A stretch of 64,000 nt of DNA from Arthrobacter sp. S39 (lineage in GTDB: Bacteria; Actinomycetota; Actinomycetes; Actinomycetales; Micrococcaceae), in the NCBI RefSeq assembly GCF_004320525.1, contig NZ_SIHX01000011.1:62001-126000 (forward strand). Reading direction: 5' to 3'. The position numbers and the translations under genes are program-made. Below are positions 56,227 to 64,000 of this stretch, piece after piece (position 1 is the stretch's first letter; each line of letters begins with the position of its first letter). Below the pieces are notes generated by a model, which worked only from the letters and a program-made list of their open reading frames with translations, did no database searches and was not told where the DNA came from.

Positions 56227-57243
56227 GTGACGGCAGCCATCTTCGCCGCGGTGGTCCTGCTGACCGCGGCGTTTGCCTTCCTCAACGGTTTCCGCGACGT
56301 CTCCACCTCGGTTGCCCTGGCGGTCCGCACGCGCGCACTCACGCCGAGCGTGGCCGTCCTGCTGGCCGCTTTCTTCAACTTCCTCGGCGCCCTGCTCAGC
56401 GCGAGCCTCGCGGTGGCGGTGAGCCAGCACTGGATCACCCTGCCCGGCGGCGCCAACGGCCTCGGCATCCTGGTGGCAGGACTCGCAAGCGCCTGCGCCT
56501 GGGGCATCCTGATGTGGTGGCGCGGGATCCCGTCCTCCTCCACGCACGCGCTCGTGGGCGGCCTGGCCGGCGCCGGGCTGGCAAGCCTCGCGGTGGGCGG
56601 CGGCGGAGTGGGAGGTGTGGACCAGTCGCTCCTTCTCCAGGTGGTCCTGCCGCTCCTGCTCTCGCCGCTTGTTGCCTACAGCGGAGCCTTCCTCCTGGTC
56701 TACCCGGCCACGTGGGCGGCACGCTATGCCCAGCCCAACGTCATCAACACACGCTTCCGCCGCAGCCAGTCCATCGCCGCCGGCGCCGTTGCGTTCGGCC
56801 ACGGCCTGCAGGACGGCCAGCGCGTCAGCGCGGTGCTGCTTCTCGCCCTGCTGGCCAGCGGCTACTCCGACGGCGGCACCATCCCCGTGTGGGTGGCGCT
56901 GCTCTCCGCCGTGATGATCACGGCCGGAACGCTTTTCGGCGGCTGGCGGATCTCGCACACCATCGGCTACAAGATCACCCGGATTGACCCCCTGCGAGGG
57001 TCTGTGGCGCAGATCTTCAGCGCCGTGATGCTGTTCGTCGGCGCCATCGGCCTGCACTGGCCGGTCTCGACCACGCACACGGTGACCGCCGGCGTGCTCG
57101 GCGCGGGCGAGAACCAGCACTTCTCTGTGACCAACCGGAAGCTGGTCATCCGTATCCTGGGCTTGTGGGTCCTGACACCGGCCGCGACGGCCGCCGGTGC
57201 CTTTGTCCTGGCCCTGGCGCTGTCACCGCTGGCGGGGTCCTAA
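56227..57243 (+). CDS. Inorganic phosphate transporter, PiT family
   Basis: The 338-residue permease has about ten hydrophobic segments. The first PiT signature is the FAFLNGFRDVSTSVALAVRTRALTP block, where family members usually have GxND(x)AN, and the second half has HGLQDGQRVSAVLLLALLA. It probably couples phosphate import to protons or metal-phosphate. The start is GTG 56227, directly after the DUF47 stop. The LNGFRD and HGLQDG motifs replace the more usual NGxxDxAN, as in the shorter actinobacterial PiT branch. The gene converges on pstB, 35 bp apart, without an obvious terminator in the gap. Confidence 0.9.
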   Translation: MTAAIFAAVVLLTAAFAFLNGFRDVSTSVALAVRTRALTPSVAVLLAAFFNFLGALLSASLAVAVSQHWITLPGGANGLGILVAGLASACAWGILMWWRGIPSSSTHALVGGLAGAGLASLAVGGGGVGGVDQSLLLQVVLPLLLSPLVAYSGAFLLVYPATWAARYAQPNVINTRFRRSQSIAAGAVAFGHGLQDGQRVSAVLLLALLASGYSDGGTIPVWVALLSAVMITAGTLFGGWRISHTIGYKITRIDPLRGSVAQIFSAVMLFVGAIGLHWPVSTTHTVTAGVLGAGENQHFSVTNRKLVIRILGLWVLTPAATAAGAFVLALALSPLAGS

Positions 57244-57278
57244 GGCCTGAGCTTGCGAAGGCCGGGAGCCGGTGGGGA

Positions 57279-58058
57279 TTAGCCGAAGCGGCCGGAGACG
57301 TAGTCCTCCGTGGCCTTCTGGCCGGGGTTGTTGAAGATGGTGGTGGTGTCCGCGAATTCGATCAGCTTGCCGGGCTTGCCGGTGCCGGCGATGTTGAAGA
57401 ACGCCGTCCGGTCCGAGACGCGGGCCGCCTGCTGCATGTTGTGGGTCACGATCACCACGGTGTACTGGTCCTTGAGCTCATTGATGAGGTCCTCCACGGC
57501 CAGTGTGGAGATGGGGTCCAGGGCCGAGCACGGCTCGTCCATCAGGATCACCTGCGGTTCCACGGCAATGGCGCGTGCGATGCAGAGGCGCTGCTGCTGC
57601 CCGCCGGAAAGCCCGGAGCCGGGCTTCTCCAGCCGGTCCTTGACCTCGTTCCAGAGGTTGGCGCCCTGCAGCGAGCGCTCCACCAGGGCATCGGCCTCGC
57701 CCTTGGAGATCTTCTGGTTGTTCAGCTTCACGCCGGCCAGCACGTTGTCGCGGATGGACATGGTGGGGAACGGGTTGGGCCGCTGGAACACCATGCCGAT
57801 CTGCGAACGGACAGTCACGGGGTCAACGCCGGGGCCGTAGAGGTTGTCCCCGTCGAGCAGGACTTCGCCCTCCACCCGGGCGCCCGGGAGGACCTCGTGC
57901 ATGCGGTTCAGTGTCCGCAGGAACGTGGACTTTCCGCAGCCGGAGGGGCCGATGAACGCCGTGACGGACTTGGCTTCGATGTTGATGCTGACGTCTTCCA
58001 CGGCGAGGAAATTGCCGTAGTAGACGTTCAGGTCTTTGACGTCGATGCGCTTGGACAT
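57279..58058 (-). CDS. pstB: Phosphate ABC transporter ATP-binding protein PstB
   Basis: This 259-residue ATPase drives high-affinity phosphate import. Walker A is GPSGCGKST (37-45), the signature is LSGGQQQRLCIARA, Walker B is VILMDEP followed by CSALDPIST, and the switch histidine is in VIVTHNMQQAARVSDRTAFF. QRPNPFPTMSIRDNV in the helical domain is specific for PstB. It is last in pstSCAB on the minus strand, 43 bp after pstA. Confidence 0.97.
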   Translation of the reverse strand: MSKRIDVKDLNVYYGNFLAVEDVSINIEAKSVTAFIGPSGCGKSTFLRTLNRMHEVLPGARVEGEVLLDGDNLYGPGVDPVTVRSQIGMVFQRPNPFPTMSIRDNVLAGVKLNNQKISKGEADALVERSLQGANLWNEVKDRLEKPGSGLSGGQQQRLCIARAIAVEPQVILMDEPCSALDPISTLAVEDLINELKDQYTVVIVTHNMQQAARVSDRTAFFNIAGTGKPGKLIEFADTTTIFNNPGQKATEDYVSGRFG

Positions 58059-58101
58059 GATGTTCCTTCACTTGCTGGGGTACGGATTAAGTTTATGCGG
58101 C

Positions 58102-59211
58102 CTAGCGGCCGGTTTTGGGGGCGAACAGCCTGGCGATGAGCCGGGCGCCGAGGTTCAGGAGCATCACCAGGATGATCAGCACCAGGGCAGCACCCCAGGC
58201 CCGCTGCGAGGACGGGTCCGGGTTCGCCGGCGACGTCGGATTCAGGATCTGCGTGTAAATGAACGTCGGCAGGGACGCCATCCAGCCGCCGAACACGTTG
58301 CCGTTGATGCTCGTGGCAAACCCGGCGGTGACAAGAATCGGCGCGGTTTCGCCGATGACCCGGGCAATTGCGAGGGTGACACCGGACGCAATGCCGGAGA
58401 TCGCCGTCGGGATGACCACCTTGAGGATGGTGCGCCACTTGCGCACGCCCAGGGCGTAGGCCGCCTCGCGCAGCTCGTTGGGCACGATCTTCAGCATTTC
58501 CTCGCTGGATCGCACCACCACCGGAATCATCAGGACGGAAAGCGCGACGGCGGCCACGGCACCGGTCTTGGTGCCCGGTCCCACTACGGCGAAGAAGAAG
58601 GCTGCGGCGAACAGGCCGGCCACGATGGACGGGATGCCGGTCATCACGTCCACGAAGAAGGTGATGGCCCGGGCCAGCCGGCCGTCGTGGCCGTACTCCA
58701 CCAGGTAAATGGCGGTGAGCAGGCCGACGGGCACCGAGATGATGGTGGCCAGGATGGTGATCTGCACCGTGCCGAGCAGCGCGTGGTAGATGCCGCCCAG
58801 TACGGGGGCGCCTTCCTCCACGGCCTTGTTGTCGTAGACGCCCGTGACGCCGTTCATGGAGCTGCCCAGGAATCCGGGGGCAATGATGCCGGGGAGGCCG
58901 TTGGCCAGGACGGTCCAGATGACCGAGATCAGGGGAAGCAGCGCGATCAGGAACGAGCCGACCACCAGGCAGGTGGCAAGTTTGTCCTTCGCCTTCCGGG
59001 ACCCTTCGACGGCGGCGCTCCAGCCCACGAGGCCGGCGGCGAACAGGATGGCGGAGACGATGCCCCAGCCGAAGGCGTTGAAGCCGATCAGGGCGAGGAT
59101 GGCGGCGCCGGCGATCAGGGCAAGCGCCAGCACCACGTACGGCGCGTACTTGGGCAGCTGGCCTTTGGTGAGGGCCGAGCGCTTGCGGACCGGGGTCAGG
59201 GTGGAGGTCAT
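58102..59211 (-). CDS. pstA: Phosphate ABC transporter permease PstA
   Basis: The 369-residue inner-membrane permease is longer than typical (~290) because it has an N-terminal extension with three extra hydrophobic segments (about residues 20-100) before the canonical six-helix permease core. The EAA-like coupling loop is ELREAAYALGVRKWRTILKVVIPTAISGI, and IARVIGETAPILVTAG follows. The ATG directly abuts the pstC stop. The extended N-terminus is common in actinobacterial PstA as far as I recall. Confidence 0.95.
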   Translation of the reverse strand: MTSTLTPVRKRSALTKGQLPKYAPYVVLALALIAGAAILALIGFNAFGWGIVSAILFAAGLVGWSAAVEGSRKAKDKLATCLVVGSFLIALLPLISVIWTVLANGLPGIIAPGFLGSSMNGVTGVYDNKAVEEGAPVLGGIYHALLGTVQITILATIISVPVGLLTAIYLVEYGHDGRLARAITFFVDVMTGIPSIVAGLFAAAFFFAVVGPGTKTGAVAAVALSVLMIPVVVRSSEEMLKIVPNELREAAYALGVRKWRTILKVVIPTAISGIASGVTLAIARVIGETAPILVTAGFATSINGNVFGGWMASLPTFIYTQILNPTSPANPDPSSQRAWGAALVLIILVMLLNLGARLIARLFAPKTGR

Positions 59212-60144
59212 TTAGTTGGCTCCCGAGAATTCTTTGTGCCGGGTGATGATCCAGCGGGCGATCATGTTCACGCCCAGGGTGATCACGAACAGGACCAGGC
59301 CTGCGGCGATGAGGGTGCTGACCTTGAGCCCGCTGGCTTCGGGGAAGTTCAGTGCGATTTCGGCGGCGATGGTCTGGTTGCCGGACTGGATCAGGCTGGC
59401 GGTCAGTGCGCCGGAGGACAGGACCAGGGCGACGGCCATGGTTTCGCCGAGGGCGCGGCCCAGGCCGAGCATGATGGCGCTGATGATGCCAGGGCGGGCG
59501 AAGGGCAGCACTGCCATCTTGATCATTTCCCAGCGCGTGGCGCCCAGGGCGAGCGCCGCTTCCTCATGGAGCTTGGGGGTCTGCAGGAAGATTTCGCGGC
59601 TCAGGGACGTGATGATGGGCAGGACCATCACGGACAGCACGATGCCGGCGGTGAGGATGGTCTTGCCGGTGGCGGAGGCCGGTCCCTGGAAGATGGGCAG
59701 CCAGCCCATATTGTCCGCGAGCCAGTTGTAGGCCGGCGAGATTTCCTTGGCGAGGAACGCGGCACCCCAGGCGCCGTAAACCACGGACGGGATGGCGGCC
59801 AGCAGGTCGATCACGTAGCCCAGCCCGGACGCGAGCTGGCGCGGTGCGAAGTGCGAGATGAACAGGGCCACGCCGATGGCGATGGGCGTTGCGATCACCA
59901 GGGCGATGGCGGCGGCGATCAGGGTGCCCACCACGATCGGCCAGATGTAGGCGAAGAAGCCTTCGCCGCCCTGGATCTCAGCAGCGGGGGCTGTGAGCGC
60001 AGGAATCGCCTGGACGACAAGGAACAGGGCAACGCCGAACAGGACGGCAAGGATCAGGCACCCTGCTGCCAGGGTTGCTCCGGAAAAGATTTTGTCCCCG
60101 GCGCGGCCTGCGCCCTGGGAGCTTTTCAGGGAGGTGACGGTCAT
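59212..60144 (-). CDS. pstC: Phosphate ABC transporter permease PstC
   Basis: The 310-residue permease has six core membrane helices. The coupling loop HEEAALALGATRWEMIKMAVLPFARPGIISAIMLGLGRALGETMAVALVL is diagnostic for PstC. The N-terminus (TVTSLKSSQGAGRAGDKIFSG) is cytosolic. ATG 60144 is chosen over a GTG/ATG at 60189 since the region upstream holds only linker-like residues and lies close to the terminator; a GGGA ribosome site is near. The 112-bp gap to pstS holds a strong hairpin terminator. Confidence 0.95.
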   Translation of the reverse strand: MTVTSLKSSQGAGRAGDKIFSGATLAAGCLILAVLFGVALFLVVQAIPALTAPAAEIQGGEGFFAYIWPIVVGTLIAAAIALVIATPIAIGVALFISHFAPRQLASGLGYVIDLLAAIPSVVYGAWGAAFLAKEISPAYNWLADNMGWLPIFQGPASATGKTILTAGIVLSVMVLPIITSLSREIFLQTPKLHEEAALALGATRWEMIKMAVLPFARPGIISAIMLGLGRALGETMAVALVLSSGALTASLIQSGNQTIAAEIALNFPEASGLKVSTLIAAGLVLFVITLGVNMIARWIITRHKEFSGAN

Positions 60145-60204
60145 TCCCGACCCTTCGGTTGAGGTGGTGCTTGGGGAAGCGTGAAGCAAGGGTTACAAAA
60201 ACCA

Positions 60205-60240
60205 AGTTCCCCGCCCCGCCTCTCGGCGTGGCGGGGAACT
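60205..60240 (-). terminator. Attenuating terminator between pstS and pstC
   Basis: Perfect 11-bp arms AGTTCCCCGCC (60205-60215) and GGCGGGGAACT (60230-60240) precede TTGGTTTTTG on the minus strand. It lies 17 bp after the pstS stop, inside the operon. It should let part of the transcription stop so that the binding protein is made in excess over the permease. Confidence 0.85.
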
Positions 60241-60256
60241 CGTTCAGGGCAGGTAA

Positions 60257-61378
60257 CTAGGACTTGACCTTGATGGATTCGATGGCCTTGACGGCCTTCT
60301 CGGCGAGGGCCGGGGAGAGCGGCGCGGACTTGGCCGAGTCTGCTGCTACCTGCTGGCCGGCGTCGGAAACTACGTAGTTTTCGAAGGCCTTGACGAGGTC
60401 AACGGTTTCCTGCTTGTCGTAGGTGGTGCAGACGACGTGGTAGGAAACGAGGACCACCGGGTAGGCGCCGGAAACGGTGGTCTTGCGGTCCAGTTTGATG
60501 GCGACGTCGGTGGCGGAGCGGCCTTCGACGGGCTTGCCGGCTTCAACAGCCTTGGCTGCGGCGTCGGCGGAGATCTTGACGAACTCCTCGCCCACCTTGA
60601 TGGAGGCGGTGCCCAGCTTGCCGCCCACGGCGGAGTCATCGGCGTAGGTTACGGCGCCCGGGGTGTCGGTGACGGTCTTGACCACACCGGAGGTGCCCTT
60701 GGCGTTTTCACCCTGCAGGGTGGCCGGCCAGATGCCGGCGGACTTGTCGGTCCATACCTCGGGGGCTGCAGAGGCCAGGTAGTCCGTGAAGTTCGTGGTG
60801 GTGCCGGAGTCGTCAGAGCGGTTCACCGGGGTGACCTTCAGGTCCGGCAGGCTGACGCCGGCGTTCAGGGCAGCGATGGCGGGGTCGTTCCACTTGGCGA
60901 TCTGGCCGCGGAAGATCTTTGCCACGGTAGCGGCGTCAAGCTTCAGGTCGGTGACGCCCGGGACGTTGAACGCCACAGCGATCGGGGAGATGTAGACCGG
61001 GATGTTGATGGCGCCCTCGGGGCCACAGACGGCCTTGGAGCTGGCCAGCTCGTCATCCTTGAGGTACGCGTCCGAACCGGCGAACTGGGCCGAGCCGTCG
61101 ATGATGGCCTTGCGGCCTGCGCCGGAACCGTCCGGGGAGTACTGGACCGTGGCGCCGGAGTTGGCGGCAGCGAAGCCGGCCTTCCAGGCGTCCATGGCTG
61201 CGCCGGTGGAGGATGCACCGATGCCGGTGAGGGTGCCGGTGACCTTGGGGCCAGCGGAAGTCTGGTTGCCAGCAGGCGCAGCGCCCGTGACGTTGTCTGA
61301 ACCGCAGGCGGTCAGCGCGAGAGCGCCGGCTGCGATAACAGCGATAGCCGCGTGGCGGCCGAAGCGGAGAGCCTTCAC
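60257..61378 (-). CDS. pstS: Phosphate-binding lipoprotein PstS
   Basis: This 373-residue substrate-binding protein has a lipoprotein signal: basic start KALRFGRHAA, hydrophobic AVIAAGALALTAC with lipobox LTAC, cysteine at residue 25. It is then anchored on the outer face of the membrane. Binding-site blocks are GIGASSTGAAMDAW (TGASxTxP-like loop), GSDAYL, and VTPVNRSDDSGTTTNFTDYL, the conserved R-S-D-x-S-G-T phosphate-contact loop. It begins with GTG 61378, with GGAAGGG upstream. It is first in pstSCAB, under a PHO box. Confidence 0.96.
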   Translation of the reverse strand: MKALRFGRHAAIAVIAAGALALTACGSDNVTGAAPAGNQTSAGPKVTGTLTGIGASSTGAAMDAWKAGFAAANSGATVQYSPDGSGAGRKAIIDGSAQFAGSDAYLKDDELASSKAVCGPEGAINIPVYISPIAVAFNVPGVTDLKLDAATVAKIFRGQIAKWNDPAIAALNAGVSLPDLKVTPVNRSDDSGTTTNFTDYLASAAPEVWTDKSAGIWPATLQGENAKGTSGVVKTVTDTPGAVTYADDSAVGGKLGTASIKVGEEFVKISADAAAKAVEAGKPVEGRSATDVAIKLDRKTTVSGAYPVVLVSYHVVCTTYDKQETVDLVKAFENYVVSDAGQQVAADSAKSAPLSPALAEKAVKAIESIKVKS

Positions 61379-61466
61379 TAGATGTACCCCTTCCAGGGTT
61401 ATTCAGTTGCGGGCAGGACCGGAGACGCCCTGCAGCGCGATGCGTACGTTCTGTACCTTCATTGAA

Positions 61467-61519
61467 GTTATGGGCCGCAGGTAACGGGATGGGCGCTCCA
61501 AAGTGAACGGGAAATTAAC
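61467..61519 (-). promoter_or_regulatory. PHO box and -10 of the pst operon
   Basis: Two 11-bp direct repeats on the minus strand, GTTAATTTCCC (61509-61519) and GTTCACTTTGG (61498-61508), match the GTTCACC-like half-sites of actinobacterial PhoP. CATAAC (61467-61472) about 25 bp further on is a fitting -10. Activation under phosphate starvation is inferred. Confidence 0.7.
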
Positions 61520-61598
61520 GACGGCGGGATATTCGCTTACATCTGCAGCGTCACCATTGCGCAGGTCACATCTTCGGTCGTAGTGCACGGCCAGTGAA

Positions 61599-61604
61599 TA
61601 GACT
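61599..61604 (+). promoter_or_regulatory. Leaderless -10 box of the FUSC gene
   Basis: TAGACT lies seven bases before ATG 61612, preceded by TGAA as an extended -10 feature. It supports ATG 61612 over GTG 61594. Confidence 0.45.
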
Positions 61605-61611
61605 TGAACCC

Positions 61612-62739
61612 ATGGCCATCGCAGCAGGACTCTCAGCAAGCCGGCGTTTCCTGCGTGGCCGCATCCGCACCGGCCTGATCCGCAGCCGCAATTCGCTGTT
61701 CCCGGCCATCCAGATGACCGGGTGCGCAGTGGGGGCCTACGCGTTCGCCGAGTACGTGCTGGGCCATTCGGGTCCGCTGTTCGCGGCGACTTCATCGCTG
61801 ATTGCCCTGGGCTTCTCCCGGGAGCCACGCCTTCGCAGGGTGGTGGAAGTGGGACTGGGCTGCACCATCGGCATTGTGGTGGGTGATTTGCTCCTCCACT
61901 GGCTGGGCGGCGATATCTGGGTTGCCGCCGTCGTCCTCCTGGTCTCCATCCTGCTTGCCCGGTTCCTGGACGGCGGCAACATCTTCACCACCCAGCTGGG
62001 GCTGCAGTCCCTGCTGGTGGTGCTGCTGCCGGCACCTGCAGGCGGGCCCTTCACGCGCAGCCTCGACGCCATCGTGGGCGGGCTGTTCGCGCTGCTGGTG
62101 ACTATCCTGGTGCCCAAGGATCCGCGCCGGGAGCCCCGCAAGGATGTCCAGAAGCTGCTCCACGAACTGGCCGAAGTGCTGCGGGAGTGCGCCACCGCCC
62201 TGAGCAACAGCGACTCCACCCAGGCGTGGCACGCGCTGATCCGGGGCCGGAACTGCCAGCCGCTGGTGGACGCGATGCGCCATTCTCTGCGCGCTTCCGG
62301 GGAGGTGGCCACGCTTGCGCCGGCCTACCGCCGGCACCGCGACGAGCTGGACCGGCTCAAGCAGTCGCTGGACTTCATCGACCTTGCCCTGCGTAACAGC
62401 CGGGTCTTCGCGCGCCGGCTGACCAGCGCCATCAACCACGCCGCCCTGTCCGATGAGGCCAACGACAACATCGCGGAGGTGCTGCAGGACACCGCTGCCG
62501 CCATTGAGGAACTCTCCCTCGGCCTGGCGGAAACGCACGACGGCGCCCGGCGCGCCCACCTGCGCACCGCACGGCAGGACCTGAGCGAGATCGCGCTGAG
62601 GCTGCACCCCAAGCTGCTGGAGGTGCAGCGGCTGGAGGGCGAGACAGTGGTGATGCTGTTCCGGCCGCTGATGGTGGATTTACTGGAGGCCACGGGGATG
62701 GATTCCCGCGAGGCCCGGGATGTGCTGCCCGGGCTGTAG
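61612..62739 (+). CDS. FUSC-family membrane protein (aromatic acid exporter-like)
   Basis: The 375-residue protein has four to five membrane segments in the first ~165 residues (IQMTGCAVGAYAFAEYVLG; LFAATSSLIALGF; VVEVGLGCTIGIVVGDLLLHWLGG; IWVAAVVLLVSILLARFL; LLVVLLPAPAGGPF; AIVGGLFALLVTILVP). A ~200-residue cytosolic helical domain follows (VQKLLHELAEVLRECATALSNSDS ... LRTARQDLSEIALRL). The arrangement fits the fusaric-acid-resistance/YeeA-like exporter group. The substrate is unknown. The start is ATG 61612, supported by a leaderless -10 box. It is divergent from pstS, with 233 bp between, but nothing shows that it is phosphate-regulated. Confidence 0.85.
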   Translation: MAIAAGLSASRRFLRGRIRTGLIRSRNSLFPAIQMTGCAVGAYAFAEYVLGHSGPLFAATSSLIALGFSREPRLRRVVEVGLGCTIGIVVGDLLLHWLGGDIWVAAVVLLVSILLARFLDGGNIFTTQLGLQSLLVVLLPAPAGGPFTRSLDAIVGGLFALLVTILVPKDPRREPRKDVQKLLHELAEVLRECATALSNSDSTQAWHALIRGRNCQPLVDAMRHSLRASGEVATLAPAYRRHRDELDRLKQSLDFIDLALRNSRVFARRLTSAINHAALSDEANDNIAEVLQDTAAAIEELSLGLAETHDGARRAHLRTARQDLSEIALRLHPKLLEVQRLEGETVVMLFRPLMVDLLEATGMDSREARDVLPGL

Positions 62740-62771
62740 CGGGCTACTGGTCGTTCACAGCATAAAGGGCC

Positions 62772-63791
62772 TTAGGAGGCCGAATCACGGATCACCAGCG
62801 ACGTAGGGATCTGGGTGACCCTGTCCGTGGGCTTGCCCTCGATCAGGTCGACCAGGATCTCGGCCATCTTCTTGCCCATGTCGATGATGGGGTGATGAAC
62901 GGTTGTCAGCTGCGGGTTCACGGACGTGGCAAAGGAATCGTCGTCGAACCCCACTACGGCGACGTCGTCGGGAATCCTGATTCCGCGTTCATGGAGGACG
63001 GTGTAGGCCCCGGCAGCCATTTGGTCATTAGCCACGAAGAGCCCGTCCAGGGGTTTGCCGCGTTCAAGGAGCCGCCGCATGGCTTTGGCACCGGAAGAGA
63101 GGGTGAAGTCGCCATACTCCACCAGCGAGTCGTCCAGCCCGGACGCTTCGAGGGCGTTCCTCCAGCCGTTGATGCGGTCGACGCCGGGAGGCATGTCCTG
63201 CGGCCCGGCGATCGTGGCGATGTGGGTGCGGCCGCCCTGGATCAGCAGCCGGGTTGCGCCTTCGGCGGCTGCCTCATTGTTCACGTCCACGTAATAACTT
63301 CCGCCCTCCGCCAGCGGCCTGCCCGCGAACACCATGGGGATGTGGTCGCTGACGTGTGCCCAGGAGCGGTCCCCCGCATGGTGGGAGACCACCAAGGCGC
63401 CGGCAACGTTGCCGCCGAGCAGGAAAGCCCTGGTCTTTTCGGGCTTGGCTTCAGACGCAATGACCATGTTGAGGGTGTAATCGGTGTCTGCGAGATAAAG
63501 TGCCACGCCCTGGACCACGGAGGCAAAGAACGGATCGGCGAAGACCTTGGACGTGGACTCCGGCACAATCAGGGTCACGGAATTGGGCTTCCGGCTGGCA
63601 AGGGACCGGGCCGCCCGGTTGGGGGTGTAATTCACGGCGAGGATGGCCTGGCGGACCTTCGCGGCGATGTCCTCGTCCACGCTGGGCACGTCGTTGACCA
63701 CGCGCGAGACCGTGGCGCGGGACACGCCGGCCAGCGCAGCCACCATTTCAAGGGTGGGCGCCGGCCGGCTTCCGCTTTGATCTTGCTTCAC
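62772..63791 (-). CDS. LacI-family regulator next to a beta-glucosidase
   Basis: The 339-residue protein starts at GTG 63791. The helix-turn-helix PTLEMVAALAGVSRATVSRVVNDVPSVDEDIAAKVRQAILAVNYTPN and the sugar-binding domain (VTLIVPESTSKVFADPFFASVVQGVALYLADTDY; VAVVGFDDDSFATSVNPQLTTVHHP) are complete. It follows the GH1 gene on the same strand after a 48-bp gap, so the two may form one operon, with the regulator repressing it in the absence of a beta-glucoside. It is separate in sequence from the arabinose LacI protein. Confidence 0.9.
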   Translation of the reverse strand: MKQDQSGSRPAPTLEMVAALAGVSRATVSRVVNDVPSVDEDIAAKVRQAILAVNYTPNRAARSLASRKPNSVTLIVPESTSKVFADPFFASVVQGVALYLADTDYTLNMVIASEAKPEKTRAFLLGGNVAGALVVSHHAGDRSWAHVSDHIPMVFAGRPLAEGGSYYVDVNNEAAAEGATRLLIQGGRTHIATIAGPQDMPPGVDRINGWRNALEASGLDDSLVEYGDFTLSSGAKAMRRLLERGKPLDGLFVANDQMAAGAYTVLHERGIRIPDDVAVVGFDDDSFATSVNPQLTTVHHPIIDMGKKMAEILVDLIEGKPTDRVTQIPTSLVIRDSAS

Positions 63792-63839
63792 TCTTCTTCG
63801 CTCCGTGACGTTGAGCGGGCTTCCACCCGGTACTTCAGT

Positions 63840-64000
63840 TTAGGCAGGCTGTGACTCAGGGAGCCTGTCAACATTCCGCTTTGCGGCGGCGATCTGCCGG
63901 GCATAGGCCAGACCGCTGTCCTTGACGGTGCGCTCAAAGGTGCCGTAATCCACCCGCACGATCCCGAAGCGCTTCCCGTACCCCCAGGACCATTCGAAGT
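63840..64000 (-). CDS. GH1 beta-glucosidase, C-terminal fragment (truncated by window edge)
   Basis: Only the last 53 residues are in the window, read on the minus strand: FEWSWGYGKRFGIVRVDYGTFERTVKDSG. F-E-W-x-x-G-Y-x-x-R-F-G-x-x-x-V-D-Y-x-T-x-x-R-x-x-K-x-S is the end signature of family 1 glycosidases, in which the E-W pair contacts the glucose. The stop is TAA at 63840-63842. The enzyme should hydrolyse cellobiose or other beta-glucosides in the cytosol. The catalytic residues are outside the window. A LacI gene follows 48 bp downstream. Confidence 0.88.
   Translation of the reverse strand, partial: FEWSWGYGKRFGIVRVDYGTFERTVKDSGLAYARQIAAAKRNVDRLPESQPA

Overview
The window comes from a high-GC actinobacterium. 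Gene content and style (urease with a co-oriented nickel permease, many LacI regulators, a GAF-ANTAR protein, leaderless starts with TANNNT boxes just before ATG) point to a soil Micrococcaceae of the Arthrobacter/Pseudarthrobacter kind. The genus is inferred from protein style, not from a marker gene.

Layout. 0-3.3 kb: the 3' end of a type B carboxylesterase, two SRPBCC proteins, a beta-lactamase-fold serine hydrolase and a 73-residue protein. 3.2-9.6 kb (minus): a complete urease operon, transcribed ureA-ureB-ureC-ureE-ureF-ureG-ureD and then a HoxN/NixA nickel permease. It is interrupted by palindromes and a short dispersed repeat. 9.75-16.6 kb: a rhodanese-type sulfurtransferase; a LacI regulator divergent from a Gfo/Idh-ThuA-Gfo/Idh sugar-oxidation operon, with two CGAAA/TTTCG operators between them; a second LacI gene; and a HhH-GPD DNA glycosylase. 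16.6-54 kb: an arabinose region. A GH51 arabinofuranosidase lies at one end and araBDA plus a LacI-type araR at the other. Between them are a GAF-ANTAR regulator with a terminator-like hairpin in its leader, and a single 28.96-kb gene for a 9,653-residue secreted protein. 54-61.5 kb: DUF4287 gene, tRNA-Lys, a conserved hypothetical, a probable small RNA, a DUF47-PiT phosphate pair and a pstSCAB operon with a PHO box. 61.6-64 kb: a FUSC membrane protein, a LacI regulator and the 3' end of a GH1 beta-glucosidase.

How the parts work together. The operator before araB (52895-52910) and the one before the GH51 gene (18229-18244) share 13 of 16 bases. Extracellular arabinan breakdown and intracellular arabinose catabolism are therefore probably one regulon under the adjacent LacI-type regulator. 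The giant gene lies between the two halves. It encodes a Sec signal peptide, a metzincin-like HExxHxxGxxD site, an Ala/Pro/Glu-rich linker, thousands of residues of Gly/Ala/Val beta repeats, three CBM5/12-like modules, RTX-like calcium repeats, two LamG-like domains and a C-terminal Calx-beta domain. It looks like a surface or matrix protein, possibly for attachment to plant material.

The most novel-looking items are the giant protein, its highly structured 5' leader, the ~91-nt RNA at 55400-55490 and the ANTAR-gene leader hairpin. All functional statements come from reading the sequence; no database search was run.
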